Shown here one piece after another: positions 47,020 through 58,834 of a DNA stretch of 64,000 nucleotides. Origin of the DNA: Allium sativum (lineage: Eukaryota > Streptophyta > Magnoliopsida > Asparagales > Amaryllidaceae); NCBI GenBank assembly GCA_030737875.1, contig CM060925.1, positions 485,890,514 through 485,954,513 of the forward strand, read 5' to 3'. Position numbers and translations under genes: made by a program. A model generated the notes under the pieces. It was not told where the DNA came from. It saw nothing but the letters and a program-made list of their open reading frames with translations, and did not search any database. Within the stretch, counting starts at the first letter, position 1, and every line of letters begins with the position of its first letter.

Positions 47020-47032
47020 TCTTTCGTTTCAG
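47020..47032 (+). promoter_or_regulatory. Candidate 3' splice site before gag
   Basis: TATCTTTCGTTTCAG, a pyrimidine-rich tract with a terminal AG, ends one base before the gag ATG at 47034. It is a textbook acceptor context, and element A keeps a similar pyrimidine tract and AG at the equivalent place. Confidence 0.4.
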
Positions 47033-47033
47033 T

Positions 47034-50000
47034 ATGGCTGAGAATCTTGCCATCCCGGATGGAGTAAACGTACCACTCTGGTATAGGAGACTTCTAGAAG
47101 CTAGGGCGATAGCTGGCCCCGCAAACCCTACTCCCACTCCTCCTCCTGTAGTTGAGAATCCTCCCCCTAATGTCCCTCCTCCGGTGGTTCCTATTCCTCC
47201 TCCCGTTGCTAATGTTCCTCCTCCTCCAGTTGCTGAGGCTCCTCTTCCTCCTCCTCCCCCTCAGCATCCTCAGGTTGAGTTCACGAAGGTTTGTAAAGAC
47301 TTCAAGGCGTTGGGAGGCAAGAATTTCCTAGGCACGGAATCTTTTGTTGAAGCTAGGAATTGGCTGAAAGACACTGAGGACTTGTTTGCTATCTTTGGGA
47401 TTGATGACGAGAGGAAGATCTTATTGACAGTATGGCTTTTGAAGGACGAAGCAGCCTATTGGTGGGAGGTCACCAATGGGACAAGGCCCGTCGAGACTTG
47501 GGCCGATTTGAGGACTAGATTTGTGGCCAAGTTTCTATCTGCTGCTGAGGAGAATTTACAGATGGAGAAGTTCATCGCACTAAAGCAAGGTGATATGACT
47601 GTCAATGAGTATGTGAACAAGTTTAATCAGCTGGCCCGTTTTGGTTTGGATATGGTGAACACTCCTGAGAAAAAGGCTCTTCGATTCGCTAGAGGGTTGA
47701 ATGAGCCGCTGCAGGGTTTGGCGATGTCACATATTCCGCATGGAGCTACTTTTAAGAGTTTGGTCGATATGGCTCTACTTCAGGGTAATGGAAAGAAAGA
47801 GGTCAAGTCGAGTGATACTCAACCAAAGAAGACCGATTCTCAAGGTAAAGGCAATCAAGGTGGTCAAAGCAGTCAGGGGAATCAGAGCAAGAACAAGAAG
47901 GGAAACAACAACAAAGGCAAGGGAAAGTGCAATTACTGTGGTGCGCCTGGACACTTTGCTAAGGATTGTAGGAAGAAGAAAAGGAAGCTTAGTGGTGGAT
48001 GTTTTTCCTGTGGTGAGACTGGACACTTCAGCAAGGAATGCCCGAAAAAGAAAGGGCAGGCTGGACCTTCAGGAGGGCAAGTTCATGCTCTCAATACCGC
48101 TCCAGTTCCCGATCGAGGTAGTGTTTCTGTCGAGAACCTTGTTTATGTTTCTGATCTCCCAGTTCGTACCTTGTTTGATTCTGGTGCATCACATAGCTTT
48201 ATTTCATCTGATCTTGTTGATAGTTTGCACCTTAGTACTAGCTTAGTGGATGATCCCGTTTGTGTTTTGAATCCCATTGGGGGTTCTGCTCATCTATCTA
48301 TGATATGTGAGGATCTGAGGATCTCTATACTCAGTGTAGAGTTCTTGTGTAGTGCGTATGTTCTTGGTTTCAGGGGATACGGATTGATTTTGGGCATGGA
48401 TTGGCTGTCTAGACATGGAGCCATTCTTGATTGTGAGCATAGGGTTGTGAGGCTTGTGACTCGCCTTGGCAACACCTTAGAGATTTCATGCAATCCGAAG
48501 GATCCCGTCATGTTGTGCTATCTTGAATCTCTCGATTCATCAGAGGAAACCCTTCAGTCTGTAAGGGTGGTCCGAGATTATCCAGATGTTTTTGAAGAAG
48601 TTAAGGGGTTGCCCCCTAAACGAGAGATTGATTTTCGCATTTATCTGGTGGATAATGCTAAGCCTGTTTCTTTGCCCGTTCGGCACATGGCTCCGCGTGA
48701 GAGACGGGAGCTCAGCAAGCAAGTGAAGGAGTTGCTGGGGAAGAACTTCATCAGACGAAGTATATCCGAATGGGGAGCGCCTGTGGTGTTTGCTACTAAG
48801 GCAGATGGTTCTCTTCGACTTTGCGTGGACTATAGAGAGTTGAATAAGCTGACTACGAAGAACAGACACCCATTACCGAGGATTGATGATCTTTTTGACC
48901 AACTTGTTGGTGCTTCTGTTTTCTCTCAGCTTGATCTTGCTACTGGATTTCATCAGCTCAGAGTGGCTGAAGATAGTATAGACAAGACTGCATTCAGAAC
49001 TCCAGATGGATTCTTTGAATGGCTTGTTATGCCGTTCGGTTTGACGAATGCACCCACATATTTCGTGGACTTGATGAGTAGGGTGTTTCGAGAGTTCTTG
49101 AACAAGTTTGTCGTGGTCTTTGTGGATGATATTCTAATCTTCTCCAAGGATGAAGAAGAGCACGCGAGGCATCTTGTAGAGGTGATGGATACGCTTAGAG
49201 CGCATCAGTTAAAGGCCAAGTTCTCCAAGTGTCACTTTTGGAGAAGGGAAGTTAGATTCCTTGGGCATATCGTATCCAAGCAAGGCTTAGCGGTGGATCC
49301 CGCTAAGGTGGTTGCAGTTCAGGATTGGAAGACTCCAAGGAATGCAACCGAAGTGAGAAGTTTTCTAGGTCTTGCAGGGTTTTACCGGAAGTTCATCAAG
49401 GACTTCGCGAAGATATCCGCTCCTCTTACTAAGTTGACAAAGAAGAACTTAGTTTTTGCTTGGGATATGGACTGTGAGCTTGCTTTTCAAAGACTCAAGA
49501 GAGGCCTTACCTCAGCACCAGTTCTAGCTTTACCCGATGGTGGTAACATATTTACCGTGTACACTGATGCTTGTGGCACGGGATTGGGCGCCGTTCTGAT
49601 GCAAGAAGGCAGAGTTATATGTTTTGGTGGTAGGCAACTTAAGGTGCATGAGAAGAATTATCCCTCTCATGATCTAGAGCTGGCAGCGATAGTATATGCA
49701 CTCAAGGCTTGGCGTCATTATCTTCTGGGAGAGAGATTTGAGCTATATACTGATCATAAGTCTTTGAAGTATCTCTTTTCGCAGAAGGATCTGAACTTGA
49801 GGCAACAAAGGTGGATGGAATTCTTGGCGTCCTACGATTTTGATATAGCCTATACCTCTGGCAAGGGGAATGTTGTAGCGGATGCGTTGAGTAGAAAAAG
49901 GTTGACACTAAGTCCTCTATTTGTTGAGATGAAGAATTTAGAGTTCTTGGCAACCTTTGATTTCTCTTTGGCAATTGAGTCGATGACCGGTTCTTTAGCA

Positions 50001-50144
50001 TCTCTAGAGCTCAGGCCTACCCTTCTGGATCAAGTTGGGGCTTCGCAGAAGGAAGACCCTCAGATAGTTGAGATTATGGATAAGCTGATTCGAGGAGAGA
50101 CGTCTAGTCATCTCGCTCGATATTCTATTGATGACAAGGGTTGA
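47034..50144 (+). CDS. Element H Gag-protease-reverse transcriptase-RNase H polyprotein
   Basis: This frame of 1036 residues encodes the particle protein and most of the polymerase of a chromovirus. A Pro-rich stretch (about residues 31-80) precedes the Gag domain ([17 protein letters not shown], about 130-146). Two CCHC zinc knuckles start at Cys299 ([14 protein letters not shown]) and Cys323 ([14 protein letters not shown]). The aspartic protease has LFDSGASHS with Asp382. Reverse transcriptase includes [21 protein letters not shown] and FVDDILIF with Asp698 and Asp699. RNase H begins at [13 protein letters not shown] with Asp845 and includes TDHKSLKYL and DALSRK. The start ATG follows a splice-acceptor-like AG. 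The frame ends at a TGA at 50142-50144, and the same frame continues into integrase, so this is a point interruption, not a frameshift. Without readthrough, integrase would not be made from this copy. Confidence 0.95.
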   Translation: MAENLAIPDGVNVPLWYRRLLEARAIAGPANPTPTPPPVVENPPPNVPPPVVPIPPPVANVPPPPVAEAPLPPPPPQHPQVEFTKVCKDFKALGGKNFLGTESFVEARNWLKDTEDLFAIFGIDDERKILLTVWLLKDEAAYWWEVTNGTRPVETWADLRTRFVAKFLSAAEENLQMEKFIALKQGDMTVNEYVNKFNQLARFGLDMVNTPEKKALRFARGLNEPLQGLAMSHIPHGATFKSLVDMALLQGNGKKEVKSSDTQPKKTDSQGKGNQGGQSSQGNQSKNKKGNNNKGKGKCNYCGAPGHFAKDCRKKKRKLSGGCFSCGETGHFSKECPKKKGQAGPSGGQVHALNTAPVPDRGSVSVENLVYVSDLPVRTLFDSGASHSFISSDLVDSLHLSTSLVDDPVCVLNPIGGSAHLSMICEDLRISILSVEFLCSAYVLGFRGYGLILGMDWLSRHGAILDCEHRVVRLVTRLGNTLEISCNPKDPVMLCYLESLDSSEETLQSVRVVRDYPDVFEEVKGLPPKREIDFRIYLVDNAKPVSLPVRHMAPRERRELSKQVKELLGKNFIRRSISEWGAPVVFATKADGSLRLCVDYRELNKLTTKNRHPLPRIDDLFDQLVGASVFSQLDLATGFHQLRVAEDSIDKTAFRTPDGFFEWLVMPFGLTNAPTYFVDLMSRVFREFLNKFVVVFVDDILIFSKDEEEHARHLVEVMDTLRAHQLKAKFSKCHFWRREVRFLGHIVSKQGLAVDPAKVVAVQDWKTPRNATEVRSFLGLAGFYRKFIKDFAKISAPLTKLTKKNLVFAWDMDCELAFQRLKRGLTSAPVLALPDGGNIFTVYTDACGTGLGAVLMQEGRVICFGGRQLKVHEKNYPSHDLELAAIVYALKAWRHYLLGERFELYTDHKSLKYLFSQKDLNLRQQRWMEFLASYDFDIAYTSGKGNVVADALSRKRLTLSPLFVEMKNLEFLATFDFSLAIESMTGSLASLELRPTLLDQVGASQKEDPQIVEIMDKLIRGETSSHLARYSIDDKG

Positions 50145-51593
50145 CTGAGGAGAGATGGAAGGTTATGTGTCCCCATGGTAGAAGATTTAGTAAGAAAAGT
50201 TCTGGAGGAAGCGCATGGCTCTAAGTTGACTATACATCCAGGCGGGGATAAGATGTACCAAGATATGAGGCGTATTTTCTTTTGGCCTGGGATGAAGAAG
50301 GATGTGGCGGAGTTTGTCTCTAGATGTATCATTTGCCAGCAAGTTAAGGCCGAGTCAAAGAAGCCCGGTGGGCTATTGCATCCTCTGGACGTCCCACTTT
50401 GGAAGTGGGAGAGTATCTCCATGGACTTTATTGATGGGCTTCCAAGGTCAAGGAAAGGGAATACGAGCATTTGGGTTATTGTGGATAAACTTACGAAGAG
50501 TGCTCATTTTATTCCGGTGAAGAGCAAGAGGACAGCATCTTGGCTAGCGTCTGTATATCTTCGTGAGATTGTGAGACTCCATGGAGTCCCTTCTAGTATT
50601 GTCAGTGACCGCGACCCAATCTTTACAAGTCAGTTCTGGAATAGCTTGCAGGAGGCCTTGGGCATGAGGTTGAATCTGAGTACGGCTTATCACCCACAAA
50701 CGGACGGTCAGACAGAAAGGGTGAATAGAGTACTTGAGGACTTGTTGAGGCTTTGCATTCTGGATTTTGGTGGTACTTGGGAAGACCACCTTCCTCTTGT
50801 AGAATTTGCTTATAATAACAGTTATCAGGCGAGCATTGGGATGGCACCATTTGAGGCTTTATATGTGAGACCGTGCAAGTCACCTACATGTTGGTGGGAG
50901 ACTACAGATAAGCTTATACTTGGGCCTGATATGATCAGAGATACATCCGAGAAGGTCGAGTTGATTAGAAGACGGATGAAGGCGGCCCAAGACCGACAGA
51001 AATCCTATGCTGATAAGCGAAGATCTGATTTGGAGTTTGATGTAGGGGATATGGTTTTCGTGAAGGTTTCTCCTTTGCGGAATGTGGTCCGATTTGGAGC
51101 CGTTGGGAAGTTAGCCCCGAGATTTGTTGGACCATTCCCCATTGTTGAGAGGATCGGGCAGATGGCTTATAGAGTGAAGTTGCCCGAAAAGCTTGCCGGA
51201 GTACACAATGTTTTTCATGTCTCGCATCTCCGGAAGTGTCTGCATAAATCAGCGGAGATTGTGGAGCCAAGAGTTTTGGAAGATGTGGAAGTGGAGAAAG
51301 AAGCTACCTTGAGGAGAGCTCCGATTCGTATCTTGGGGACGGAGACCAAGAAGCTAAGGAATCGAGAGGTCAAGTTGGTGAAGGTTCAATGGGGTGAAGC
51401 CGAAGAAGACGCAACTTGGGAAACCGAGGAGAAGATGCGTGGGCTTTATCCATTCCTTTTTGAGGGTACACTCTCAATCTCTTTCCTTTTGTTAGCATAT
51501 CTTTCTCTTTGCTATCCATGTTTATCTAGTTATCGTGCTAATCTTGTCATGAGAACCTTAGGTAGAAACCCTTTGGATGAAACATGTGTTTGA
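50145..51593 (+). CDS. Element H integrase with chromodomain (downstream of in-frame stop)
   Basis: This continues the Gag-Pol frame. The first internal ATG is at 50175, giving 472 residues; the numbering here starts at that ATG. The zinc-binding HHCC region has AHGSKLTIHPGG and CIICQQVK. Catalytic Asp84 (MDFIDGLP), Asp145 (VSDRDPIF) and Glu181 (QTERVN) give the D,D35E spacing. A GPY/F-type region follows (KLAPRFVGPFPIVE, then GVHNVFHVSHLRK). The C-terminus has a chromodomain (about 383-432; VKLVKVQWGEAEEDATWETE). The frame then runs about 41 residues past the point where the related protein at 63999 stops, adding a hydrophobic tail (SISFLLLAYLSLCY) made from 3' untranslated-like sequence. 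The catalytic residues are intact. Confidence 0.93.
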   Translation: MRRDGRLCVPMVEDLVRKVLEEAHGSKLTIHPGGDKMYQDMRRIFFWPGMKKDVAEFVSRCIICQQVKAESKKPGGLLHPLDVPLWKWESISMDFIDGLPRSRKGNTSIWVIVDKLTKSAHFIPVKSKRTASWLASVYLREIVRLHGVPSSIVSDRDPIFTSQFWNSLQEALGMRLNLSTAYHPQTDGQTERVNRVLEDLLRLCILDFGGTWEDHLPLVEFAYNNSYQASIGMAPFEALYVRPCKSPTCWWETTDKLILGPDMIRDTSEKVELIRRRMKAAQDRQKSYADKRRSDLEFDVGDMVFVKVSPLRNVVRFGAVGKLAPRFVGPFPIVERIGQMAYRVKLPEKLAGVHNVFHVSHLRKCLHKSAEIVEPRVLEDVEVEKEATLRRAPIRILGTETKKLRNREVKLVKVQWGEAEEDATWETEEKMRGLYPFLFEGTLSISFLLLAYLSLCYPCLSSYRANLVMRTLGRNPLDETCV

Positions 51594-52029
51594 AACATGT
51601 TATGCTTGATGGTTGCAAGTGGTTGCAAGTGTTTGCAAGTGGTTGCTCGTGGATGCATTATACACGATTAGGCACTAGATCGGCTCGCACACTCCTCATA
51701 TTGCATATGCATGAGTGTTTATGCTTACTCATGGATGAAAATTTGTTTGCTATCACATGGATGTTGCATATGGATGTATGATTGAGCACGCATGTAGATA
51801 TTATACATTATGTTAGGAATTGCATACATATGGATACATTTCACTAACATATTTTGCATTGATCTTTGCATTAGATAAGTACATATACACACACTTTTGC
51901 ATATGTTCATACAGCATTTAGAATCTTTTAAGGACAATGATTGCTCGTGGATGATGCTTTGAGTAGATGGATGATTGGATGGTAGGATACGTTCTTCCTA
52001 ACTTGAAGATTTCGGGGACGAAATCCTTT
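51594..52029 (+). other. Element H 3' untranslated region
   Basis: Short GGTTGCAAGTGGTTGCAAGTG repeats are followed by AT-rich sequence and GATTTCGGGGACGAAATCC before the purine tract. No gene. Element A keeps the same region. Confidence 0.8.
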
Positions 52030-52042
52030 AAGGAGGGGAGAA
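52030..52042 (+). other. Polypurine tract of element H
   Basis: AAGGAGGGGAGAA immediately precedes the 3' LTR start at 52043. Confidence 0.9.
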
Positions 52043-54964
52043 TGTAACAACCCGTATTTTCAATAACCTGTTATAACATAAATCGAGGCAGAATTTAATT
52101 CTAAAATCTGAATCAAGGGAAACTGGCTATGCCATTGCGTTCGTCTCGGAAAAATACGCGAAATAGAGTCCGAGTTTTCGAAAATCGGAGTCCGTATGAC
52201 CCAGTTAAGGCCCATTGAAGTTTTCAGAAATTTCCATAGTAAAAACAGATTTAAATTTTAAATTAAAAACAAGGATTAGGGCTAACTGGCGTCAGGGGGG
52301 AAAACTCCCGCCAGGACCCCCATGTCGACAGGCATGTCGACAGGGGTCTTAGGGTGTCGACTGCCCTGTCGACAACCCTGTCGACACGGGGTGGCCGGGC
52401 AGTTTTGCCTGGCGCACCATTTTGATTTGGGCTTGGTTGTGTGGCTTGGTTCTAGAGAATTCCGAGATCTGACGGGCCTAAACTAACCTAGGGTTAATCC
52501 TAGGGCTAAAAACACTCTAATCTTCTATAAATAAGCCCCTAATCCTACCCTAAAACCTCATTATTCATTCTAGCAACCAAACTATGTCAAAATGAATCCT
52601 CAAATGGCCTCCACCTAAAAACCCTAGCCTCCAACCTCTTCATAAATCATCCCTATGAAGGTTTTGATGTTCATACAAGCATTTCTAAGTTGTATGAATG
52701 ATCATTAGCTTGCATACATCATCAAGTTGCAAGCTTTATTTGCTAAGCTAGAGTTTTTGGGATTTTTGGTTAATTGGAGCTTTGTTTTGGGTTTTTATAT
52801 GCTTGCATAAAGGGCTTCTCAATCTTTATTAGTAGATTTGTGTCTTCATAATATTTGTAAGACTTCTTACCTTCATTTTAGAAACTCTAAAGTTAATATG
52901 TGATGAAAGTTGGGATTTATGCATGTTTAATAAGTTATGCATGCTTATGCGAGTTCACTATGCTATGTTATGCATGTTTAATAAGTTATGCATGCTTATG
53001 CGAGTTCACTATGCTATGTTATGCATGTTTAATAAGTTATGCATGCTTATGCGAGTTCACTATGCTATGATTTGCAAGTTTAACAAGTTATGCATGCTTA
53101 TGCGAGTTCACTATGCTATGTTACACATGTTTGATAAGTTATGCATGTTTATGCAAGTTCACTATGCCATGATTTGCAAGTTTAATAAGTTATGCATGTT
53201 TATGCAAGTTCACTATGCCATGATTTGCAAGTTTAACAAGTTATGTATGTTTATGCAAGTTCACTATGCTAATTTATGCAAGTCCAACATGTTATGCATG
53301 TTTATTATGATATGTAAGATTCCTCATGTATGATTGTGCCAAGTTCCCTCTTTCTATCCTTTATGCGTTATAACGAATATGTAAGCGATAGAATAACGTT
53401 GGGGGGTTTGGGGTAAAACTTAAAATACATGAAAATATGAGATTGGGAATTTACCTATTAAGTTAGGTCTACCCCTTGGGAATTTACCTATTAAGTTAGG
53501 TCTACCCAAGTATTTGTTAAACTTGTGATTATGTTTTTAAAATAAAGTGGACATGACACTTAGAAAACATAAGTGTGGCCAACTCGAGGTTGGGTTGAGT
53601 TTGTAGCATAAACCTACCCGGAACCGACCGGCTTAACTAGTGGCTACAAGCAATAGGACCCAATGTGAGTAGTTGGTCATGTTGCACGTGAAACCCGAGG
53701 TTAGACTAAGTTGTGGTGTAAACCTACCCGGACCCGCCCGGCCTAACTAGTAACCACAACAAGGTCTAATGTGAGAGGTTGGGTGCATTAAATTAATTAA
53801 TGCCTCATGATTAGGGTTAAGTCATGGCCCACTAATACTTAACCAATTTTGGGGATACGAGGGATTAAATGGGGTTAAGTGGTGAACTGTTGGTTACACT
53901 TAACTAATTTAATCCATGATTAGTGAGGGGTTAAACCACACTTAACCCTCTTAGAAAACCCTAGCAACGTGGTCTGTTCTAGCAGTAATCCCAGTTTGGT
54001 ATCATTCACAACCCTAGAGGCTAGGCTAGGGCGGGGCACGATTACTGGACTGTTGTAAGCGACCAAAGCGGTGGCCGAGTGGTACAGCGGTGCGGGTCCA
54101 GGCGGGCTACGGACGTGCACGTAGTCCGGTGTTGGACAAACTCGAGGCACGGGTACCAGTAGGACTAGACTGTGCATTATTGCTTAAGTGTTCGGGGTTG
54201 ACACCCGAGGGCTTGATACACCTGAAGGTGGGCCCAGCACAGTCTGACTACAACCATTTGTGGGCCGTATGGACACCAACACTCGACGTGTTAGGTTTAT
54301 AGGGAGCCGATCGACTAGACCGTTGGGCTGGGCCTTGTATTAAGGTCACCACATGTTATTGGGCCAAAGTTTGGGCTGAGGGATCGATACCTGTTATGTT
54401 AGTTTGCTAGTACACTGTGGTGCAAAGCTTAATCTTCTTTATGTGATGACACCTTTATCTATTGCCAGTATGTTCATCTCAGTTTCCATCATGATGTTAG
54501 CTTTATTAGTTTATAGACAGATCGTAGTAGGGCTTACCAGTCTTTTTGACTGACCTGTTTTCTTTCGCTTCTTTTCTTCCGTTTCCCCCCTAGGTTCTCA
54601 GGGAGGAAATAGTGGTGCTTAGCTTGGATCGCTTGCTTGTTTGCTGGATAGCTCATGTATGCCTGGACATTGAGCTCGCTATGGTTTATCATCTTTATTT
54701 TGGGGATAGCACTATGTATTACAGTATTTCTGTTTATGATGTACTAGACATGTTTATTTTGGCTGTTGACTTTATGATGTAGTAAGACTTGTTTTGAGAT
54801 GGTTTGAGATATTCCGCTGTTTTATTCTTACTTACTCTGTTTTACATATATTTATGTTCTTGTTCTGCCTTGCTATATATCATTATGCATGCTTACCCAG
54901 TTATAACGCCCCCCAGAAGCTAGTGCCCCCGAAAGAGCGACCCTAGCGGAGGTGGGGTGTTACA
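52043..54964 (+). repeat. Element H 3' LTR (2922 bp)
   Basis: Same length and order as the 5' LTR, with scattered single-base differences. It includes the GTCGAC array (52324-52385), TATA box (52526), minisatellite (52923-53315) and 33-bp duplication. Confidence 0.95.
52923..53315 (+). repeat. 51-bp minisatellite in H 3' LTR
   Basis: Copy of 44798-45190 with the same number of units and few substitutions. Confidence 0.88.
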
Positions 54965-54969
54965 GAAAA
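54965..54969. other. Element H target-site duplication, right
   Basis: GAAAA, identical to 43913-43917. Confidence 0.9.
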
Positions 54970-57900
54970 CATTTCCAGTTATTATAAACCTTTATTCTCC
55001 TATATTCCAGATATATATTTATATTGTTAATGTTCGAAAAACATTCTCATCCTTTCACATTTCTTATTTCCAGTATATTAGAAAATATACATTATTCACA
55101 TTGGTAAACATTTCCAAATTCCATTTTAGATACTTAATTTGCAAACATTTGTTTTTTTAAAACTTTATTCACTTTGAAATGTGAACATTTTTTCTTATAG
55201 AAATTCGATTTCTTTTATCGAATAATTCTTTATTTAGATAATAAATACCATTATAACTTAATGTCGACCTACTATTTGGTTAAAACTCGTTTAGCCTCCC
55301 TTTATTTCGGAAATAACAATATATATTATTTGTTCAATATTCAATTACCATTTCTTATATGATCTAGAACAATGTCGAACGGCATGTTATATAAGGTCAA
55401 ATGTTTACCATATACCCATGTTTTAAAGAGTTTCCTTCAGTACGGGTAATATGTATCATATCTTAATTATTTACTTCTACCTCCAACTTCATATAATTCA
55501 TTTACACTTTTTCGGGGAAAACATAACTATTTTCTTATCACTTGGATAAGTGAATTTCATACCTTTCTAGGGAATAGTGTTATATATAATAATCACGCTT
55601 AACCTTGGTTAACAACGTTAATTTATTGTTATAATTCAGAAACATGCAATACGCTGCCATATTCCCATTTTTAGCTAATCTCGACGTCTCTTCTGTTCAA
55701 ATAATATCATTCTTCGATAATAGTGAAGTCCTTTAAGTTGGGGTATTTTATTTACCTCTCAGACCTTGATCGACGACGTTCTTACCTTAGAATAGATATA
55801 AGTCTCTAACGCTAACTCCTTATTATTTATACTTTGTCAAATCTTATTCCTTGCTTTATTTTAAATAAGGTATTATGACGCCATATCCTTATTTTGAAAG
55901 CTCGATTGTTTATACTTTTTTTTATATTAAGTATTAATTCTTCTCTTCATCTTCCTTATATAATTCCAATTATAACTTCTTTACCCAAGTCCATTAACGC
56001 TCTTTGTCTTTTGACATTTCTCTTTCTATTTGAATCAATATACCTTATTCAGGTAACATCTCATTACAAATTCAATACTATCTTAAACGAATTCCTTTTA
56101 ATAAACAATTACTTTAATTACATAATAATTAACTTCATCATTGCTGAAGTAAAATGGTTTACTTCATTATTGATTTTTATAAATAGATTAGTTGCTTACT
56201 TAATAAACAATAACTAATTGCATTAGTCCATTAATCATTTAAACTTCGTTAAATGAAAAGGTCATTAATAATTAAGAAATCCTATTTATTTAAACAATTA
56301 ATTTCTAAAACCATTATTATTTGATTAATTGAAGATTAATTAATCAAATAATTAATTTCTAACAAAATTGTTGATTTAATCAACTTCAAATCATTAGTTA
56401 ATTTGTTAACTGATCGTAATTACTCCTTACCATTAGATTAATAAAATTAATCTAGAAATATTGCTTAATCCTTTTTGTCTTAATATGATTATCCTTATAG
56501 AACAATTTATAGCTTCACCTGATTAAAAATAGTTGCTTATAATTTCTTAATAAAAATTAACTACAAAATGCTTATGATAGAACTTCTATTATAATCTAGG
56601 ACTTCGCTTTAATTATAAAAATATAATTTTTATAACTTAACTTCGTTGATTTGCCTAACGGCCAATCAACTTCTTAACAAAAAGATGGGTTTATGGTCGA
56701 CTGTTGCCACTTTCTTAATCGATGCTGTCTATTGATTAAATCAAAATAAATGTTGAATTTTCACTCAACATCAATATTCACATGGGGTTTCAATGTCATT
56801 TGGGTTTAATCAGTGCATATATAAAACAAATAGTACATATGAATATTGAGGAATCCGGTTGGATTCCTCCAATCGGTTTCTTGCATCCACAGATGTTAGC
56901 GAACACAATTAACACTAATTCCATACTAGGAAATATTATAATTGAAGGAATTAGTACCCAACCAATGGGTTGTACATATGCAACGATACATATATTTCAA
57001 CCAATTTAATTGTAATCGACTTAAACGACCGTTACACAACATTCATTCATTATTTATAAATATTAAAATATAATTATCATATTTTAAAATAGAATAGAGT
57101 TGGTGAATTTACTCACCTTTGCGCGCTAACCATTAAATAACGTTTTGTGTCAGTTGATTTTATCATGAAATTCCAGTGGTTCCGTTATCAGCGAAAATAG
57201 TTCCATAGTGTAGCTCATGTCGCTACGATTCCAGTATATCCATCCGTTCGAAATTCTGACACCGTACGCGTATGTTCCATTTCAACACTGACTGGCACAT
57301 TCCTTCAACATTCCAAAATTTGCGGCTCCTTCCTTTAGTCCTCCTTGCACTAGCCACATTCTCAACTCTTCCTACCATAATCCCATTCCATTTTGATGAA
57401 CACCATGTCCACACAATTTACTCAACACCGCCATTCCAAAATTCTGAACTCCATTTACCCCATCATGGTTCACCCCACCACCAGTCAGCACCCATCAAGA
57501 CACATAATGATAAAACGATCTATCTTCATCTTCCGACAGTAACACAATTCCCTTCTTTGCATTAACCATCAGCGTTCATACCCTTTTTATGGATTGATTT
57601 GCATTTTGTTTTAATGAATACTTCTTGGTGCCTATATTTATAAGGGGGAAAGAACTTAATCTTTAATTATTTGTATGGGGTATAGTAGGTTTAGCGTAGC
57701 TTATATTTTTTATATTTAGGCTGTAGTTTAAGCTTGCGTGAAGTAGACGGATCCATGCTTTTGTATAGACATGCATAAGCTGCCATGAATGTATTTCGAG
57801 GATGTCTTTTGTATGTGCATTGACAAGAGGGGTTGAACAATTGCTTAGCCGATAAGAAAAATATATATTTAATAATTTCTTTTTATATCTCGAAACCATG

Positions 57901-58834
57901 TTAGAATTTGTGATGGTATAGGGCTGGACTTGTATGACCACGTTTACTTCTGAATAATTTGGTGCAAAGGTTCTGAATGAAAATAGTTGTGTGAATTATA
58001 TATGTCTAGTGTATCATGTTTTCAAAATGAAGCTTACAGTCTCCCATGCCCAAGGTTTCATTTATTTTACGGACAACTATAGACAAAAATAAAAATACCA
58101 TGTATCCAGCGAGCTGCCACGATCCAAAAAAATATAATAGTATCGTTAGATTAACTTATATTGTGAAACCCCAAAATATTGATATATGGTGCAAAATACT
58201 CCAAATAAAAAAGTTGCATATTTAATTAATTAAAAATTACAGTAAAATTCTAAAATTTAATTTATCACTACGTCTCAAACAGTTTGTCTAAAATCGAAAC
58301 CAGTTTCTAGTTATATCAAATAAACCGTTATGGCCCATATGCGATTTCTTAGCAACTTTCTAAATATTTGATTTGGACATACCTTGCATTCTATATGATG
58401 AAATCTCTGTTTTCTACTTCTGTTAGAAAAATACAGTTTAATAGGTTCCAACGTTTCTTGTTTCGAAGAAATCCAACTTGTAACGGATCATGTACGCTCA
58501 GTTGAAGTTCAAAACGTTAAATTACGAACTGCCGCAACATTACAGGCTCAATTATGATTATATTATAATTAATATGTTCAACTATTGTTCAAATAATATA
58601 TTCGTTATTATAATTCAATCCTGAACTGAATTAAATCTATTAAATTATCCCATTCACATTATACTGCAGTTTAACCATTTTCGACTGTTTTGGAAATTAA
58701 TTATATCACCCCACGATTTATATTTATTAAATAATCAAAATTATGTAATTCAAATCATTTAAAATTATCAAACCAATACAATAAATAAATTTAATTAATT
58801 AATTATTATATTGCTAAAATTCTGGGACGTTACA
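54970..58834 (-). mobile_element. Element G: diverged E-related LTR, minus strand, right part
   Basis: The reverse complement ends (as LTR start) with TGTAACGTCCCAGAATTTTA at 58834 and follows E in order. GATCAAGGTCTGAGAGGTAA lies near 55770 on the minus strand and matches 28850 of E. A donor-like AAAG|GTGAGT near 57115 matches E at 27518. The leader region lies near 57200-57650. With 42421-43917 this makes a solo or truncated LTR of about 5.4 kb. Open frames are short and none resembles a known protein. Confidence 0.78.

Larger units (their letters stand above)
43918..54964 (+). mobile_element. Element H: complete Ty3/gypsy chromovirus (Tekay/Del-like)
   Basis: The element is 11,047 bp with two 2922-bp LTRs, a primer site, a full-length Gag-Pol coding region ending in a chromodomain, a purine tract, and a perfect 5-bp target duplication GAAAA. 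The LTRs are the same length and differ at only scattered positions, so insertion was recent. Chromodomains target integration to particular chromatin. Coding is broken by one in-frame TGA at the RNase H/integrase boundary. It is the only near-complete replication machinery in the window and could have mobilised A, B and E relatives in trans (inference). Confidence 0.95.

Noticed and set aside
55894..56217. 107-residue frame rich in Ile, Leu and Phe in element G
   Set aside because: AT-rich LTR sequence; the hydrophobic look follows from base composition, and the E counterpart has no matching frame.
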